64,000 nt of DNA, taken from contig NZ_BDQM01000011.1 of the NCBI RefSeq assembly GCF_002207865.1, forward strand, positions 55,745-119,744. The letters are read 5' to 3'. The stretch's first letter is position 1, and each line of letters opens with the position of its first letter. Origin of the DNA: Colwellia marinimaniae. GTDB taxonomy: Bacteria > Pseudomonadota > Gammaproteobacteria > Enterobacterales > Alteromonadaceae. The notes under the pieces are model-generated. The model was not told where the DNA came from, ran no database searches, and saw nothing but the letters and a program-made list of their open reading frames with translations. Position numbers and translations under genes: made by a program. This document shows, piece by piece, positions 43,041-52,204 of the stretch.

Positions 43041-44363
43041 CTAGTTAAAGCGACTAATACAAAAAGGACTAAGGTCAATTTCTGTCTTTTTCTTCGTGAC
43101 TAATTGACCAATTAGTTTGCCGGTAATAGCTCCTTGGGTTAGACCTAAGTGCTGATGGCCAAGAGCAAAAAATATTTTATCGTGATTTGGCGCTTGGCAA
43201 ATAACCGGTAAAGAGTCAGGTAATGACGGGCGACAACCCATCCAGCTTTCTTCTTTAGCTGTTTGCTCTGACTCTTGTTCAGCTTTACTTTCGGGCAGTG
43301 CCTTTAAAATAAAAGCGGCATTAGCTTTTAACATTTCAGCACGCTTATAATTTGCTGGTGCGTCAAGGCCTGCATACTCTACTGTACCCGCTAGTCTTAA
43401 AGTGTTAGCCATTGGGGTAATGATAAAGCGGCGTTCAGCAGAAGCTACTGGTCGAGATAATAGGGCAGACTCTTGTTCATTAATAGGTAAACTCAAGCTA
43501 TAACCGCGTTCTGCTTCAATAGGCAGGTGATAATCTAAGCCCTTTAGTAATTCTTTTGACCATGCACCGCAAGCAACAACGCAGTGATCAAAAACGAGTG
43601 TTAACTTATCTGTATTCTCTGTTCCATCTGTTTTTAGCGTAACACCCGTATCGGTTTGTGTAATACCTGTTACAGCTGCTTGTTGAAAGGTCATGCCTTT
43701 GCTTTTAGCGAAGTCGGCCAATGCTCGGCTCAATGCTAAGGGATCAATGGTGTGAGCAACGTCGGTAAAATATAGCGAATAGTTAATGTTGTCACTTAAA
43801 TTAGGCTCCAAGGCAAGGGTCTGCGCTCTATCTAAGAGTTTTACCGCAATGCCAGCACTTTGATAGTGCTGATGCATTGCTTCTACTTTACTCAGTTCAC
43901 TTGTTTCAAACACTAACAAGGAACCCTGTAAGCTAATTAAATGTCCTGCATCGGCGGCTTTTAATAGTTCAGTATAATGGCGGATGGCATTTTTATTGAG
44001 TGCTTGTAAAGCCAGGGTGTTTTTAGCACGTAAACTCGGACGCATATTATTAAAAAACTGTACAAACCATGGAATGGCCTTAAAAAAGTGCTTAGCTGAT
44101 AATGAAACAGGTCCAAGAGGATCAAGTAACATCTTCGGCATTTGCCATAATAATGAAGACTCAGCCAAAGGAAATACCTGTTCACTGGCAAAATGACCGG
44201 CATTAGCTTTCGAGCAGCCCAAACCTATACCTTCCTTATCAAGTAAAGTGACTTGATAACCTAGACTTTGTAACTCTAGCGCACAATTTATACCAATAAT
44301 ACCGGCGCCAATAACAGCAACTGTTTGCTGTGTTTTATCTTGTTTATGTTCTGCTGTATTCAT
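43041..44363 (-). CDS. FAD-dependent D-hydroxyproline/D-amino-acid dehydrogenase (DadA-like)
   Basis: The product is 440 aa of the DAO family. N-terminal Rossmann FAD motif VAVIGAGIIGINCALELQSLGYQVTLLDKE; C-terminal FAD-contact ALGHQHLGLTQGAITGKLIGQLV. Related to DadA and to the D-hydroxyproline dehydrogenase of hydroxyproline pathways (converts cis-4-hydroxy-D-proline to pyrroline-4-hydroxy-2-carboxylate). The role is inferred from position: divergent from the 4-hydroxyproline epimerase operon and sharing a promoter region with the operator at 44466-44477. Confidence 0.82.
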   Translation of the reverse strand: MNTAEHKQDKTQQTVAVIGAGIIGINCALELQSLGYQVTLLDKEGIGLGCSKANAGHFASEQVFPLAESSLLWQMPKMLLDPLGPVSLSAKHFFKAIPWFVQFFNNMRPSLRAKNTLALQALNKNAIRHYTELLKAADAGHLISLQGSLLVFETSELSKVEAMHQHYQSAGIAVKLLDRAQTLALEPNLSDNINYSLYFTDVAHTIDPLALSRALADFAKSKGMTFQQAAVTGITQTDTGVTLKTDGTENTDKLTLVFDHCVVACGAWSKELLKGLDYHLPIEAERGYSLSLPINEQESALLSRPVASAERRFIITPMANTLRLAGTVEYAGLDAPANYKRAEMLKANAAFILKALPESKAEQESEQTAKEESWMGCRPSLPDSLPVICQAPNHDKIFFALGHQHLGLTQGAITGKLIGQLVTKKKTEIDLSPFCISRFN

Positions 44364-44465
44364 TAGTTTACACCTTGTGATAACTAGAGGTCTAAGTGAT
44401 TCTTATTAATAGGTTTTGCTGCCGACTATGAAGTAAAAATAAATTATACTTGCCATCTTAAATGG

Positions 44466-44477
44466 ATTGTATACAAT
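44466..44477. promoter_or_regulatory. GntR-type operator ATTGTATACAAT
   Basis: A perfect 12-bp palindrome between the divergent oxidase and epimerase genes. TTGTATACAA is typical of GntR/FadR-subfamily operators. The identical sequence is upstream of the Xaa-Pro peptidase gene at 62188-62199. No GntR gene is in the window. Confidence 0.6.
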
Positions 44478-44757
44478 ATACTTAAATTTGACTAGCAATA
44501 GTTTATCAAAATTCATTTTGGTACTAAACGGAATTATTGTCGAAGTAGACGTCGGATTTAACATCGACAGAAAAATCGACATTACTAATAGTTGTAAAAA
44601 GCTACAAAAACGATTGGGATATTATCACAAAGAATTTAGCGAGTTAACGCGTGCGCCACGTATGCCATTAATTGGTGAAGAGCGTGCAAACGTTGAACGC
44701 ATCTATAATGAAGCGGTTGCAAACCGCATCGATTTGAGAAAATTTAACTTAGATTAA
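44467..44757 (+). pseudogene. C-terminal remnant of a DapA-family (hydroxyproline deaminase-like) gene
   Basis: The open frame starts only at a TTG inside the operator and has no ribosome site. Its last 38 residues, LTRAPRMPLIGEERANVERIYNEAVANRIDLRKF, look like the C-terminus of LhpC/DapA-like deaminases (x-R-A-P-R-x-P-L-x-G-E-E-R). The first part resembles nothing. It lies directly upstream of the epimerase gene, where a deaminase gene would be expected in such operons. I infer a deleted ancestral deaminase. Confidence 0.5.
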
Positions 44758-44848
44758 TTGCTTTATTAGCAATTGACAGGGAAGCACAGGAATTTAATTT
44801 CCGTACTTCCCTTTAGTCAGTTAAAAAGGAATTATTATTGGGGACAAT

Positions 44849-45862
44849 ATGGTTAAAGGTACATTTTTTTGTATTGACGCACACACCTGCGGTAATCCGG
44901 TTCGGTTGGTGACCAGTGGTCATCCCAACTTAGTGGGTGACACCATGAGTGAAAAGCGTCTGGATTTTATTGAACGTTTTGATTGGATCCGTAAAGGCTT
45001 GATGTTTGAACCGCGTGGCCACGATATGATGTCAGGTGCATTTTTGTATCCACCTTGTAGTGATAATGCGGATGCGGCCATTTTATTTATTGAAACCTCG
45101 GGCTGCTTACCTATGTGTGGTCATGGCACTATCGGCACTATTACCGCGGGCTTAGAAAATGGTCTTATTACCCCGAAAACCCCAGGGAAACTTATTATAG
45201 ATGTTCCCGCCGGTCAGATTGCTATTGAGTATCAAGAAAATAATGGCAAGGTCTCTAGCGTTAAAATATTTAATGTTGCCGCTTACCTAGCACATCGCGA
45301 TATCACCCTCGATATTCCAGGTTTAGGTCAGTTAATTGTTGATGTATCTTACGGTGGCAATTTTTATGTCATTGTCGAACCACAAGAAAACTTTCCCGGT
45401 ATCGACCAATGGAGCGCGGCAGATATATTGAAGTGGAGCCCGATAGTACGTGAAATCGCAGGAAAATCCCTTGACTGCGTGCACCCAGAAGATGCCAGTG
45501 TTAATGGCGTCAGTCACGTTTTGTGGACCGGGCAGCCGCAAACCCCAGGCTCAGATGCCGCCAATGCAGTATTTTATGGTGATAAAGCCATTGATCGCTC
45601 GCCATGTGGCACTGGTACCAGTGCGAGAATGGCGCAGTTATTTGCCAAAGGTGAATTAGCTGTTGGCGATACCTTTGTACATGAAAGCTATATTGGTAGC
45701 CAATTTACCGGCAAGATTGAAAGCGTAGTTGAGCTAAATGCCTCAGGTAAGACCATCACTGCCATTATGCCGAGCATTGAAGGCTGGGCAAAAGTATTTG
45801 GTAAAAACTGTATTACCATCGATGACGATGACCCTTATGCTTTTGGTTTTAGTGTTAAGTAG
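44849..45862 (+). CDS. 4-hydroxyproline 2-epimerase (proline racemase family)
   Basis: The product is 337 aa. Both catalytic cysteines are present: C90 in LPMCGHGTIG and C253 in DRSPCGTGTSA. The Cys/Cys pair marks racemase or epimerase members; the trans-3-hydroxyproline dehydratases have Thr at the second site. Converts trans-4-hydroxy-L-proline to cis-4-hydroxy-D-proline, the first step of the pathway. Could instead be a proline racemase, but the dehydrogenase, deaminase and semialdehyde dehydrogenase next to it favour hydroxyproline. GGGGAC ribosome site. Operon with the dehydrogenase 128 nt downstream. Confidence 0.88.
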   Translation: MVKGTFFCIDAHTCGNPVRLVTSGHPNLVGDTMSEKRLDFIERFDWIRKGLMFEPRGHDMMSGAFLYPPCSDNADAAILFIETSGCLPMCGHGTIGTITAGLENGLITPKTPGKLIIDVPAGQIAIEYQENNGKVSSVKIFNVAAYLAHRDITLDIPGLGQLIVDVSYGGNFYVIVEPQENFPGIDQWSAADILKWSPIVREIAGKSLDCVHPEDASVNGVSHVLWTGQPQTPGSDAANAVFYGDKAIDRSPCGTGTSARMAQLFAKGELAVGDTFVHESYIGSQFTGKIESVVELNASGKTITAIMPSIEGWAKVFGKNCITIDDDDPYAFGFSVK

Positions 45863-45990
45863 CATACCTAAGATGAATAACTCAGTCATAACGAGTTAGT
45901 AAAATTTCTGATGAAGGGATAACGAGTCCCTTCGTTAAAACCCAAATTATACCCAGTGTGCTTATTTGATAAGGGCACCTAGCAACATAA

Positions 45991-47535
45991 GTGAGTAAGA
46001 AGATGACAATATCAGGACAAAATTTAATTGCTGGCGAATGGTCAGGCAAAACTGAAGGTGGCTTTAAAGCATTTAATGCCCAAACTCATAAGGCGATTGA
46101 TATTGAATTTGCTGATGCGACTGAGCTTGAAGTAAATACTGCCATCGAACGTGCCAATGACGCTTTCACTTCTTATAGCCAGTTAAGTGCAACAAAACGC
46201 GCTGCTTTTTTACGCGCGATTGGTGCGGAAATTCTTGCCCTAGGTGACGAATTAGTTGATACCGCTTGTGCTGAAACAGGTCTACCGGCAATGCGTATTC
46301 AAGGCGAACGCGGCAGAACCATTGGTCAACTGGCACTGTTTGCTGATCTATTGGAAGCAGGAGAGTATCAATGTGTTATTGAGCAGGCTAATAACGATCG
46401 TCAACCGTTACCAAAACCTGATACTCGTTTAGGTTATTTACCTCTAGGTGTAGTTGGTGTTTTTGCGGCAAGTAATTTCCCGCTTGCCTTTTCTACTGCT
46501 GGTGGTGATACCGCCTCTGCGCTAGCGGCAGGTTGTCCTGTGGTAATGAAAGCACACGCGGCACATCCTGCCACGGCTGAATTGGTAGCCAGAGCAATAT
46601 TGAAAGCGATTGAAAGCTGTGACTTAGATCGCGGTATATTTTCCCTTATCCAAGGTAAAAACTATGCCATCGCTACGCAAATTGTTAGTCATCCATTAGT
46701 TAAAGCAGTTGGTTTTACTGGCTCTGAACGTGTCGGTATGATTTTACAAGCGCAAATTCATCAACGCCCTGAGCCTATCCCATTTTATGGTGAGCTAGGT
46801 AGCATTAACCCACAATTTATTATGCCTAATAAAGTTGCTCAAGACGGCGCTGAAATTGCACAAGGCTTAGTTGCTTCATTAATGATGGGCCAAGGCCAGT
46901 TTTGTACCAGCCCGGGCGTTTGGGTTGTAGTAGGCAGTGAAGAAAGTGAAAGTTACCAAACCTTTATCACTTCAGCTAGCGAAGCGTTAGCGCAGCAAGC
47001 AGCGGGTGTTATGTTAACGCCAGCAATGTGTGCTAGCTATAATGCTGCCGTTGCTGAGCGCAAAGCACTTAGCGGTGTTAGCTTATTATCAACAGGTAAA
47101 ACAGGTAATGAGCAAGAGTGTTCAGCGTCATTATTTGCTACCGACCTAGCTACCTTTGCTAAAACACCATTACTACAAGAAGAAGTTTTTGGTTTTAGCG
47201 CTTTAGTTGTTCGCTGTGCTGATATAGCTGAAATGATGCAGTTCGTTAGCCTACTTAAAGGTAACTTAACCGCAAGTATTCATGGCTTAGACAGTGATTT
47301 AGCTACCTCGAAAGAGCTAAGTCTTAGCCTTGCCCATAAAGTTGGCCGCTTGATTTACAATCAAATGCCTACCGGTGTTGAAGTATGTGCCTCAATGAAC
47401 CACGGTGGACCATTCCCAGCATCAACTAATATCAGAACTACGTCTGTGGGCAGTGAAGCCATTACCCGCTTTAGACGTCCTATCTGTTATCAAAACATGC
47501 CGACAGAGTTGTTACCGGCCTTGTTAAAAGACTAA
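45991..47535 (+). CDS. Aldehyde dehydrogenase, probable alpha-ketoglutarate semialdehyde dehydrogenase
   Basis: The product is 514 aa from GTG 45991; ATG 46003 is an alternative start. Catalytic C305 (GQFCTSPG) and general base E268 (FYGELGSINP); NAD(P) site GFTGSERVG. The protein belongs to the ALDH branch of KGSADH enzymes (PLGVVGVFAASNFPLAFSTAGGDTASALAAGCPVVMKAH). It would oxidise alpha-ketoglutarate semialdehyde, the deaminase product, to alpha-ketoglutarate, feeding the TCA cycle. Last gene of the epimerase operon, closed by a terminator at 47551. Confidence 0.87.
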   Translation: MSKKMTISGQNLIAGEWSGKTEGGFKAFNAQTHKAIDIEFADATELEVNTAIERANDAFTSYSQLSATKRAAFLRAIGAEILALGDELVDTACAETGLPAMRIQGERGRTIGQLALFADLLEAGEYQCVIEQANNDRQPLPKPDTRLGYLPLGVVGVFAASNFPLAFSTAGGDTASALAAGCPVVMKAHAAHPATAELVARAILKAIESCDLDRGIFSLIQGKNYAIATQIVSHPLVKAVGFTGSERVGMILQAQIHQRPEPIPFYGELGSINPQFIMPNKVAQDGAEIAQGLVASLMMGQGQFCTSPGVWVVVGSEESESYQTFITSASEALAQQAAGVMLTPAMCASYNAAVAERKALSGVSLLSTGKTGNEQECSASLFATDLATFAKTPLLQEEVFGFSALVVRCADIAEMMQFVSLLKGNLTASIHGLDSDLATSKELSLSLAHKVGRLIYNQMPTGVEVCASMNHGGPFPASTNIRTTSVGSEAITRFRRPICYQNMPTELLPALLKD

Positions 47536-47550
47536 CTAAAGTTAACTTTA

Positions 47551-47582
47551 AAACCAAGTACATAATGTACTTGGTTTTTTTC
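47551..47582 (+). terminator. Terminator of epimerase/dehydrogenase operon
   Basis: AAACCAAGTACA/TGTACTTGGTTT stem followed by a run of T residues, 16 nt after the stop codon. Confidence 0.88.
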
Positions 47583-47736
47583 TATCTTTAATTTTAACTT
47601 TTAATATGACTTTAAATTTCACTGTAAATAATTTCACTGTAAATATTACGTTCAACATTAATTCTATTGATTTATGCAATGTTTAGCGTTGCGAAAATCA
47701 ACAGGACTAATGTGGTTAACAAGCAATAATCAATAA

Positions 47737-47782
47737 TTAATAATAAAAAACCTTTAATAATAAAAAACCTTCAATAATAAAA
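47737..47782. repeat. A-rich 17-bp tandem repeat before POT gene
   Basis: Roughly three copies of AATAATAAAAAACCTTT-like units immediately upstream of the transporter start; the spacing changes may affect its translation, since no ribosome site is seen there. Confidence 0.6.
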
Positions 47783-49600
47783 ATGGTGGATAAGATAGTG
47801 AGCCAGACCAAACGAAGTCCTTTTCAGCAAGCCTTTTACGTTGCCAATACCATGGAAATATTCGAGCGACTTGCTTGGTATGGTATGTATACCTTGCTCG
47901 CCAGTTATATCATGACCCCCACCACTCAAGGTGGTCTAGGCTTAGGTAATACTGAGCGTGGCTTGATTATGGGGGTGGTGCCTTTCTTTCTTTATCTTTT
48001 CCCTGTGGTGTCAGGCGCACTAGCCGACCGATTTGGTTATCGCAAAATGTTTTTACTGTCTTTTACCCTGATGGCGCCGGGTTATTACTTTTTAGGTTAC
48101 GCTAAAGATCTGGGCAGTTTTATGAGCATATTTATGTTGATAGCACTAGGCGCAGGTATTTTCAAACCTGTGGTAACCGCAACCATTAGCCGAACAACCG
48201 ATGATACTAACCGAGGCTTAGGTTTTGGTATTTTCTATATGATGGTCAATGTCGGTGGTTTTTTAGGGCCGTTATTGGCGCCCATTATTCAAAAAAATTA
48301 TGGTTGGCAAGCGGTGTTTGTTTTTGCCTGTATTTGGATATCAGTAAACTTTATCCCGGCGTTATTTTTCTATAAAGAGCCTGAGCGTCATGGTAAAAAT
48401 AAACCCTTAAAGCAAGTTTTTCATGAAATGCAGCAAGTATTAGGCAATATGCGTCTCGCCTTATTAGTAGTGCCTTTGTTGATCATACTTGTGGCCTTCT
48501 ATGCGGGTTATATCGGCGGTGAATTTACCTTAATTGCCACGGTATTATTAATTGTTGGCGCCATTATTTGGGACCTTTCGGTGGCTAAGTTGCTCACTAA
48601 ACCAAGCCAACAAGGTGTACTGCCATGGTATTTGCAAAAAATGACCATAGGCAATAAACCGTTTATGGCGTACTTATTAATACTGTCGGGATTTTGGACA
48701 GTATATTTTCAAATATTTATAACCTTGCCGGTTTATATTCGTGACTTTGTTGATACTTCAGATTTGGTTTCATTACTATATACCGTTAGCCCTTGGGTAC
48801 ATGATGTTTTAACTTCAGTGAATATTGATACCTTAAGTAGTGAAATTATGCGTTTGGCTGGCAAGTTTAATGATATTGATGCCTTGCAAGCTCAAGCTGC
48901 GCTAAAAGAGATCACTAGCACAATGGCTGCGCTAGATGTTCGTATTCCTGAGCAAGAAATTCTTAATAGCTTTGGACAAATTGCGTTGTCAATCAATGCC
49001 AACGACATCACAAGTGCTCAGGGGTTGAGTCAAACAGTTGCTGAGCAATGGTCAGACAAATATCGTCAAGTTAATCCTGCGACTATCTTAAGTTTAGATT
49101 TTCTGATGATTATTATTTTTCAAATTTTAATCAGTCGTTTTATTGATAAATTTAGCCCGCTACCAGCCCTTATTGTTGGTACGGCTATTTTATCCCTGTC
49201 GATGTTAATGCAAGGTTTTGCTCACGGTGTCATTTTTGGCGGCCTATTGGTGAGTTGTTCAGTAATTGTTTTTGCTGTCGGTGAAATGACCGCAACACCG
49301 AAGAGCCAAGAATATGTCGCCTCTTTTGCCCCTAAAGACAAAGCCGCCATGTTTATGGGCTATTACTTTGTTTCTATGGCATTAGGTAGCTTATTTGCTG
49401 GTTTACTCTCTGGCTGGTTATATAGCTACTTCGCCGTAGAGTTAAATAAACCGGAACTGATGTGGGCCATAATTGCCTGCTTAGGTTTTGTTACCTGCTT
49501 GGCTTTTTATCTCTTTAATAAGCACTTTGTTAGCGATATCAAGCAGCAACAGTTAGCACAAAAAGAGCCGTCAGCTGAACAATCAACATCAACAGCTTAA
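47783..49600 (+). CDS. POT/PTR-family proton-coupled peptide transporter
   Basis: The product is 605 aa from ATG 47783; GTG 47798 (preceded by GGA) may be the real start because the first ATG lacks a ribosome site. MFS fold with the POT signature E-x-x-E-R (EIFERLAWYGMYTLL) in TM1, and GAGIFKPVVTATISR and GIFYMMVNVGGFLGPL, the PTR2 signatures. A long loop (about 320-425) between TM segments is larger than in typical bacterial POTs. Imports di- and tripeptides; placed with hydroxyproline and proline-peptide genes, the likely substrates are collagen-type X-Pro/Hyp peptides. First gene of an operon to 53155. Confidence 0.88.
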   Translation: MVDKIVSQTKRSPFQQAFYVANTMEIFERLAWYGMYTLLASYIMTPTTQGGLGLGNTERGLIMGVVPFFLYLFPVVSGALADRFGYRKMFLLSFTLMAPGYYFLGYAKDLGSFMSIFMLIALGAGIFKPVVTATISRTTDDTNRGLGFGIFYMMVNVGGFLGPLLAPIIQKNYGWQAVFVFACIWISVNFIPALFFYKEPERHGKNKPLKQVFHEMQQVLGNMRLALLVVPLLIILVAFYAGYIGGEFTLIATVLLIVGAIIWDLSVAKLLTKPSQQGVLPWYLQKMTIGNKPFMAYLLILSGFWTVYFQIFITLPVYIRDFVDTSDLVSLLYTVSPWVHDVLTSVNIDTLSSEIMRLAGKFNDIDALQAQAALKEITSTMAALDVRIPEQEILNSFGQIALSINANDITSAQGLSQTVAEQWSDKYRQVNPATILSLDFLMIIIFQILISRFIDKFSPLPALIVGTAILSLSMLMQGFAHGVIFGGLLVSCSVIVFAVGEMTATPKSQEYVASFAPKDKAAMFMGYYFVSMALGSLFAGLLSGWLYSYFAVELNKPELMWAIIACLGFVTCLAFYLFNKHFVSDIKQQQLAQKEPSAEQSTSTA

Positions 49601-49691
49601 TGACATAGCTATAAGCGGCTGTTGTGCTCGAAAGATTAACAGCCGCTAGTAAAATAAAGACAAGCAAATAGATATTTAAAGAGTACAAGCA

Positions 49692-50771
49692 ATGACCAAG
49701 AACATCGCACAAGCGGCTGAAAAATTTGAGCAGTGGCAACCTAAAAGTGAGCAAGAAAGTTTTTTAACCATTAACACCCTTGAGTGTCATACCGGCGGTG
49801 AGCCATTACGTATTGTTACTAGCGGTTTTCCGGCCCTCAAAGGCGACACTATCTTAGCGAAAAGAGATGATTGCAAAGAAAACTATGATGAGTTGCGCCG
49901 AGCATTAATGTTTGAACCACGCGGTCATGCGGATATGTATGGCGCCATTATCACCGATGCCGAGCGAGAAGATAGCCATTTTGGTGCGATTTTTATTCAT
50001 AACGAAGGTTATAGCACCATGTGTGGCCATGCGGTTATAGCGTTAACCAAAACCGCGGTTGAGTCTGGCGTAGTTGCCAGAACAGGTGATGTCACTAAGG
50101 TTATTATCGATGTACCTTGTGGTCAGATTCATGCATTAGCTTACAGCCAGAATGACGTAGTGACAAAAGTAAGTTTTCAATGTGTACCTTCATTTGTTTA
50201 TGCCAAAAATCAACAAATAGAGGTTGATGGTATTGGCATGGTTCAGTTTGATATTGCCTACGGCGGCGCTTTTTATGCTTATGTGCAGGCAGCCCCCCTG
50301 GGTTTATCACTTGTTCCTGAGCAGCAAAAAAAGCTCATTGATTATGGCCAGAGAATTAAACAAGCCATTATTGAATCGTCAGCGCCAGAGTTAGCCATTA
50401 ATCATCCAACAACCGCTGAACTGAGCTTTTTATATGGCGTTATTTTTATTGATGACTCACCGAATGCTGGGGTGCATTCTCGCAATGTTTGTATCTTTGC
50501 TGATGGTGAATTAGACCGAAGCCCTACAGGTAGCGGTGTTAGTGGTCGCATCGCCTTACATCATGCTAATCAGCAAGTCGCGGTAAATGAAGCCATTACC
50601 ATTGAAAGTATTTTAGCCAGCTCATTTAGTGTCCGTGTTATTGAGACGCTCACCTTTGCTGGTTTTACCGCGGTGATTCCTGAGGTAACCGGTGACGCCT
50701 ATATTTGTGGTAAAGCGCAGTGGCTTATTAATGCACAAGATCCATTGAAATATGGTTTTTTATTAAGATAA
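49692..50771 (+). CDS. trans-3-hydroxy-L-proline dehydratase (proline racemase family)
   Basis: The product is 359 aa. First catalytic residue C111 (STMCGHAVIA) is kept, but the second site is T279 (DRSPTGSGVSG). The Cys/Thr pair is the diagnostic feature of trans-3-hydroxyproline dehydratases, which convert trans-3-hydroxy-L-proline to delta1-pyrroline-2-carboxylate. The ornithine-cyclodeaminase-family gene at 52205 could then reduce this to L-proline. Paralogue of the epimerase at 44849. Operon with the flanking transporter and peptidase genes. Confidence 0.88.
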   Translation: MTKNIAQAAEKFEQWQPKSEQESFLTINTLECHTGGEPLRIVTSGFPALKGDTILAKRDDCKENYDELRRALMFEPRGHADMYGAIITDAEREDSHFGAIFIHNEGYSTMCGHAVIALTKTAVESGVVARTGDVTKVIIDVPCGQIHALAYSQNDVVTKVSFQCVPSFVYAKNQQIEVDGIGMVQFDIAYGGAFYAYVQAAPLGLSLVPEQQKKLIDYGQRIKQAIIESSAPELAINHPTTAELSFLYGVIFIDDSPNAGVHSRNVCIFADGELDRSPTGSGVSGRIALHHANQQVAVNEAITIESILASSFSVRVIETLTFAGFTAVIPEVTGDAYICGKAQWLINAQDPLKYGFLLR

Positions 50772-50827
50772 GCGATAGTTTAAAAATAGAGTAAATAAAA
50801 AGTACAGTCTAAATTTTAAGGATTATT

Positions 50828-51958
50828 ATGAACTTAACTACATCACTAGGTACATCACTAGGTACATCACTAGGTACATCACTAGGTAAATTACGAGATA
50901 AAGTACTGAACAAGCCTTACAGTGCCATGCTGATCTTTAGTGATATTAATATCAGCTACCTTTCTACCTTTACCGGCCATGCGGCAACCCTATTATTAAC
51001 CAGTAAGGGGAATTATTTACTGACCGATTACCGTTATTTTGAGCAAGCTAAAGTAGAAGCAAGCGACTTTAAGGTCATTTGCCGCGATAGAGCCAATCAA
51101 AGCTTAGCGTCATTAATTGAAGATCTGCTCTTCCAAGATGATTGTCAGAGCCTCTCATTTGAAAGTGACCATATTAGCGTGATGCAATGGCAAGAAATTC
51201 ATCAGCAGGTCAATCAATTAACTAAACTGAGCCAAATATCGCCGTTAAGTGGCGCGGTTGAAGAATTACGATTTATCAAATCGAGCAGTGAAATAGCGTT
51301 CATGCAGCAAGCCGCTAAAATAGCCGATACGGCACTAGCAACCATGCTTAACTCGGTTAAAGTTGGCGTTACCGAGCGTGAATTGGCCATTGAACTTGAT
51401 CATCAAATGGCGTTACTTGGCTCAGAGCAAGTGTCTTTTGCCACCATTTTATTATTTGGTGAGCGTAGTGCTTTGCCCCATGGTGTACCAGGAGATAGAC
51501 AATTAAAATTTGGCGATCTCATCTTAATTGACTTTGGTGCTGTAGTTAACGGTTATCGCTCTGATATGACACGTACTTTTGTGTTTGGTCAGGCGAGCGC
51601 AGAACAAAAACATGTCTATCAACTAGTACAATCCGCGCAACAAGCGGCAATTGATGAAGTAGTTTCCGGCGTCTTAGGTAGTCATCTTTATCAGCAATCG
51701 GCCAATATATTACTTAACAGTGAATATAAAGAATACGTCGGTGAGGGCTTAGGCCATGGCGTCGGTTTAGTTTTACATGAGCAACCTTTTATCGGCCCTG
51801 ATTGCCATATAGCCATTGAAAAGGGTTGCGTTATTACCATAGAGCCAGGTATTTATATTCCTGGTTGGGGTGGTGTGCGCATTGAAGATGATGTGGTATT
51901 AACTGACGATGGTTTAAAAATTCTTACCAAGTCACCTAGAGGCCTGATTGAGCTGTAG
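50828..51958 (+). CDS. M24-family Xaa-Pro aminopeptidase/dipeptidase
   Basis: The product is 376 aa. Creatinase-like N-terminal domain, then the pita-bread domain with the five metal ligands visible: D in LIDFGAVVNGYRSD, D in SDMTRTF, H in LGHGVGL, E in TIEPGIY, E in RIEDDV. The N-terminus has an odd tandem TSLG repeat from a 12-bp DNA repeat (50840-50887). Cleaves next to proline or hydroxyproline, releasing substrate for the pathway enzymes encoded around it. Cytosolic. Confidence 0.88.
   Translation: MNLTTSLGTSLGTSLGTSLGKLRDKVLNKPYSAMLIFSDINISYLSTFTGHAATLLLTSKGNYLLTDYRYFEQAKVEASDFKVICRDRANQSLASLIEDLLFQDDCQSLSFESDHISVMQWQEIHQQVNQLTKLSQISPLSGAVEELRFIKSSSEIAFMQQAAKIADTALATMLNSVKVGVTERELAIELDHQMALLGSEQVSFATILLFGERSALPHGVPGDRQLKFGDLILIDFGAVVNGYRSDMTRTFVFGQASAEQKHVYQLVQSAQQAAIDEVVSGVLGSHLYQQSANILLNSEYKEYVGEGLGHGVGLVLHEQPFIGPDCHIAIEKGCVITIEPGIYIPGWGGVRIEDDVVLTDDGLKILTKSPRGLIEL
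50840..50887. repeat. 12-bp tandem repeat, four copies, in frame
   Basis: ACATCACTAGGT repeated four times, encoding TSLG units at residues 5-20 of the M24 peptidase. Because the period is a multiple of three, copy-number change would alter only the N-terminal length. Confidence 0.92.
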
Positions 51959-52204
51959 CACCATAAATTATTGCACGTGCCTATGCATATGGCTCAGATT
52001 CGCCAGCCCCGTGGTGTTTTTATCGGACGTGCCATGGATGGCACTTATTAGACAATGCATGGAGCTTATTGTCCTGGAGCCAGTGTCTAAGTGGCTGTGC
52101 ATCTTCGATCAGAAACATCGAAGATGACGTTTACAGCTAATCCCGAGTTCAGGGTAACGACAGAATCATTTTTTTAAAGCATTAACAGAGCATACGAGAT
52201 CACC
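51959..52204. repeat. Hairpin-rich repeat between operon genes
   Basis: Contains CGTGCCATGGATGGCACT (52029-52046), GACAATGCATGGAGCTTATTGTC (52052-52074) and CATCTTCGATCAGAAACATCGAAGATG (52101-52127), three consecutive stem-loops. It interrupts the operon and resembles dispersed intergenic repeats of marine gammaproteobacteria; it may attenuate downstream expression. Confidence 0.45.
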
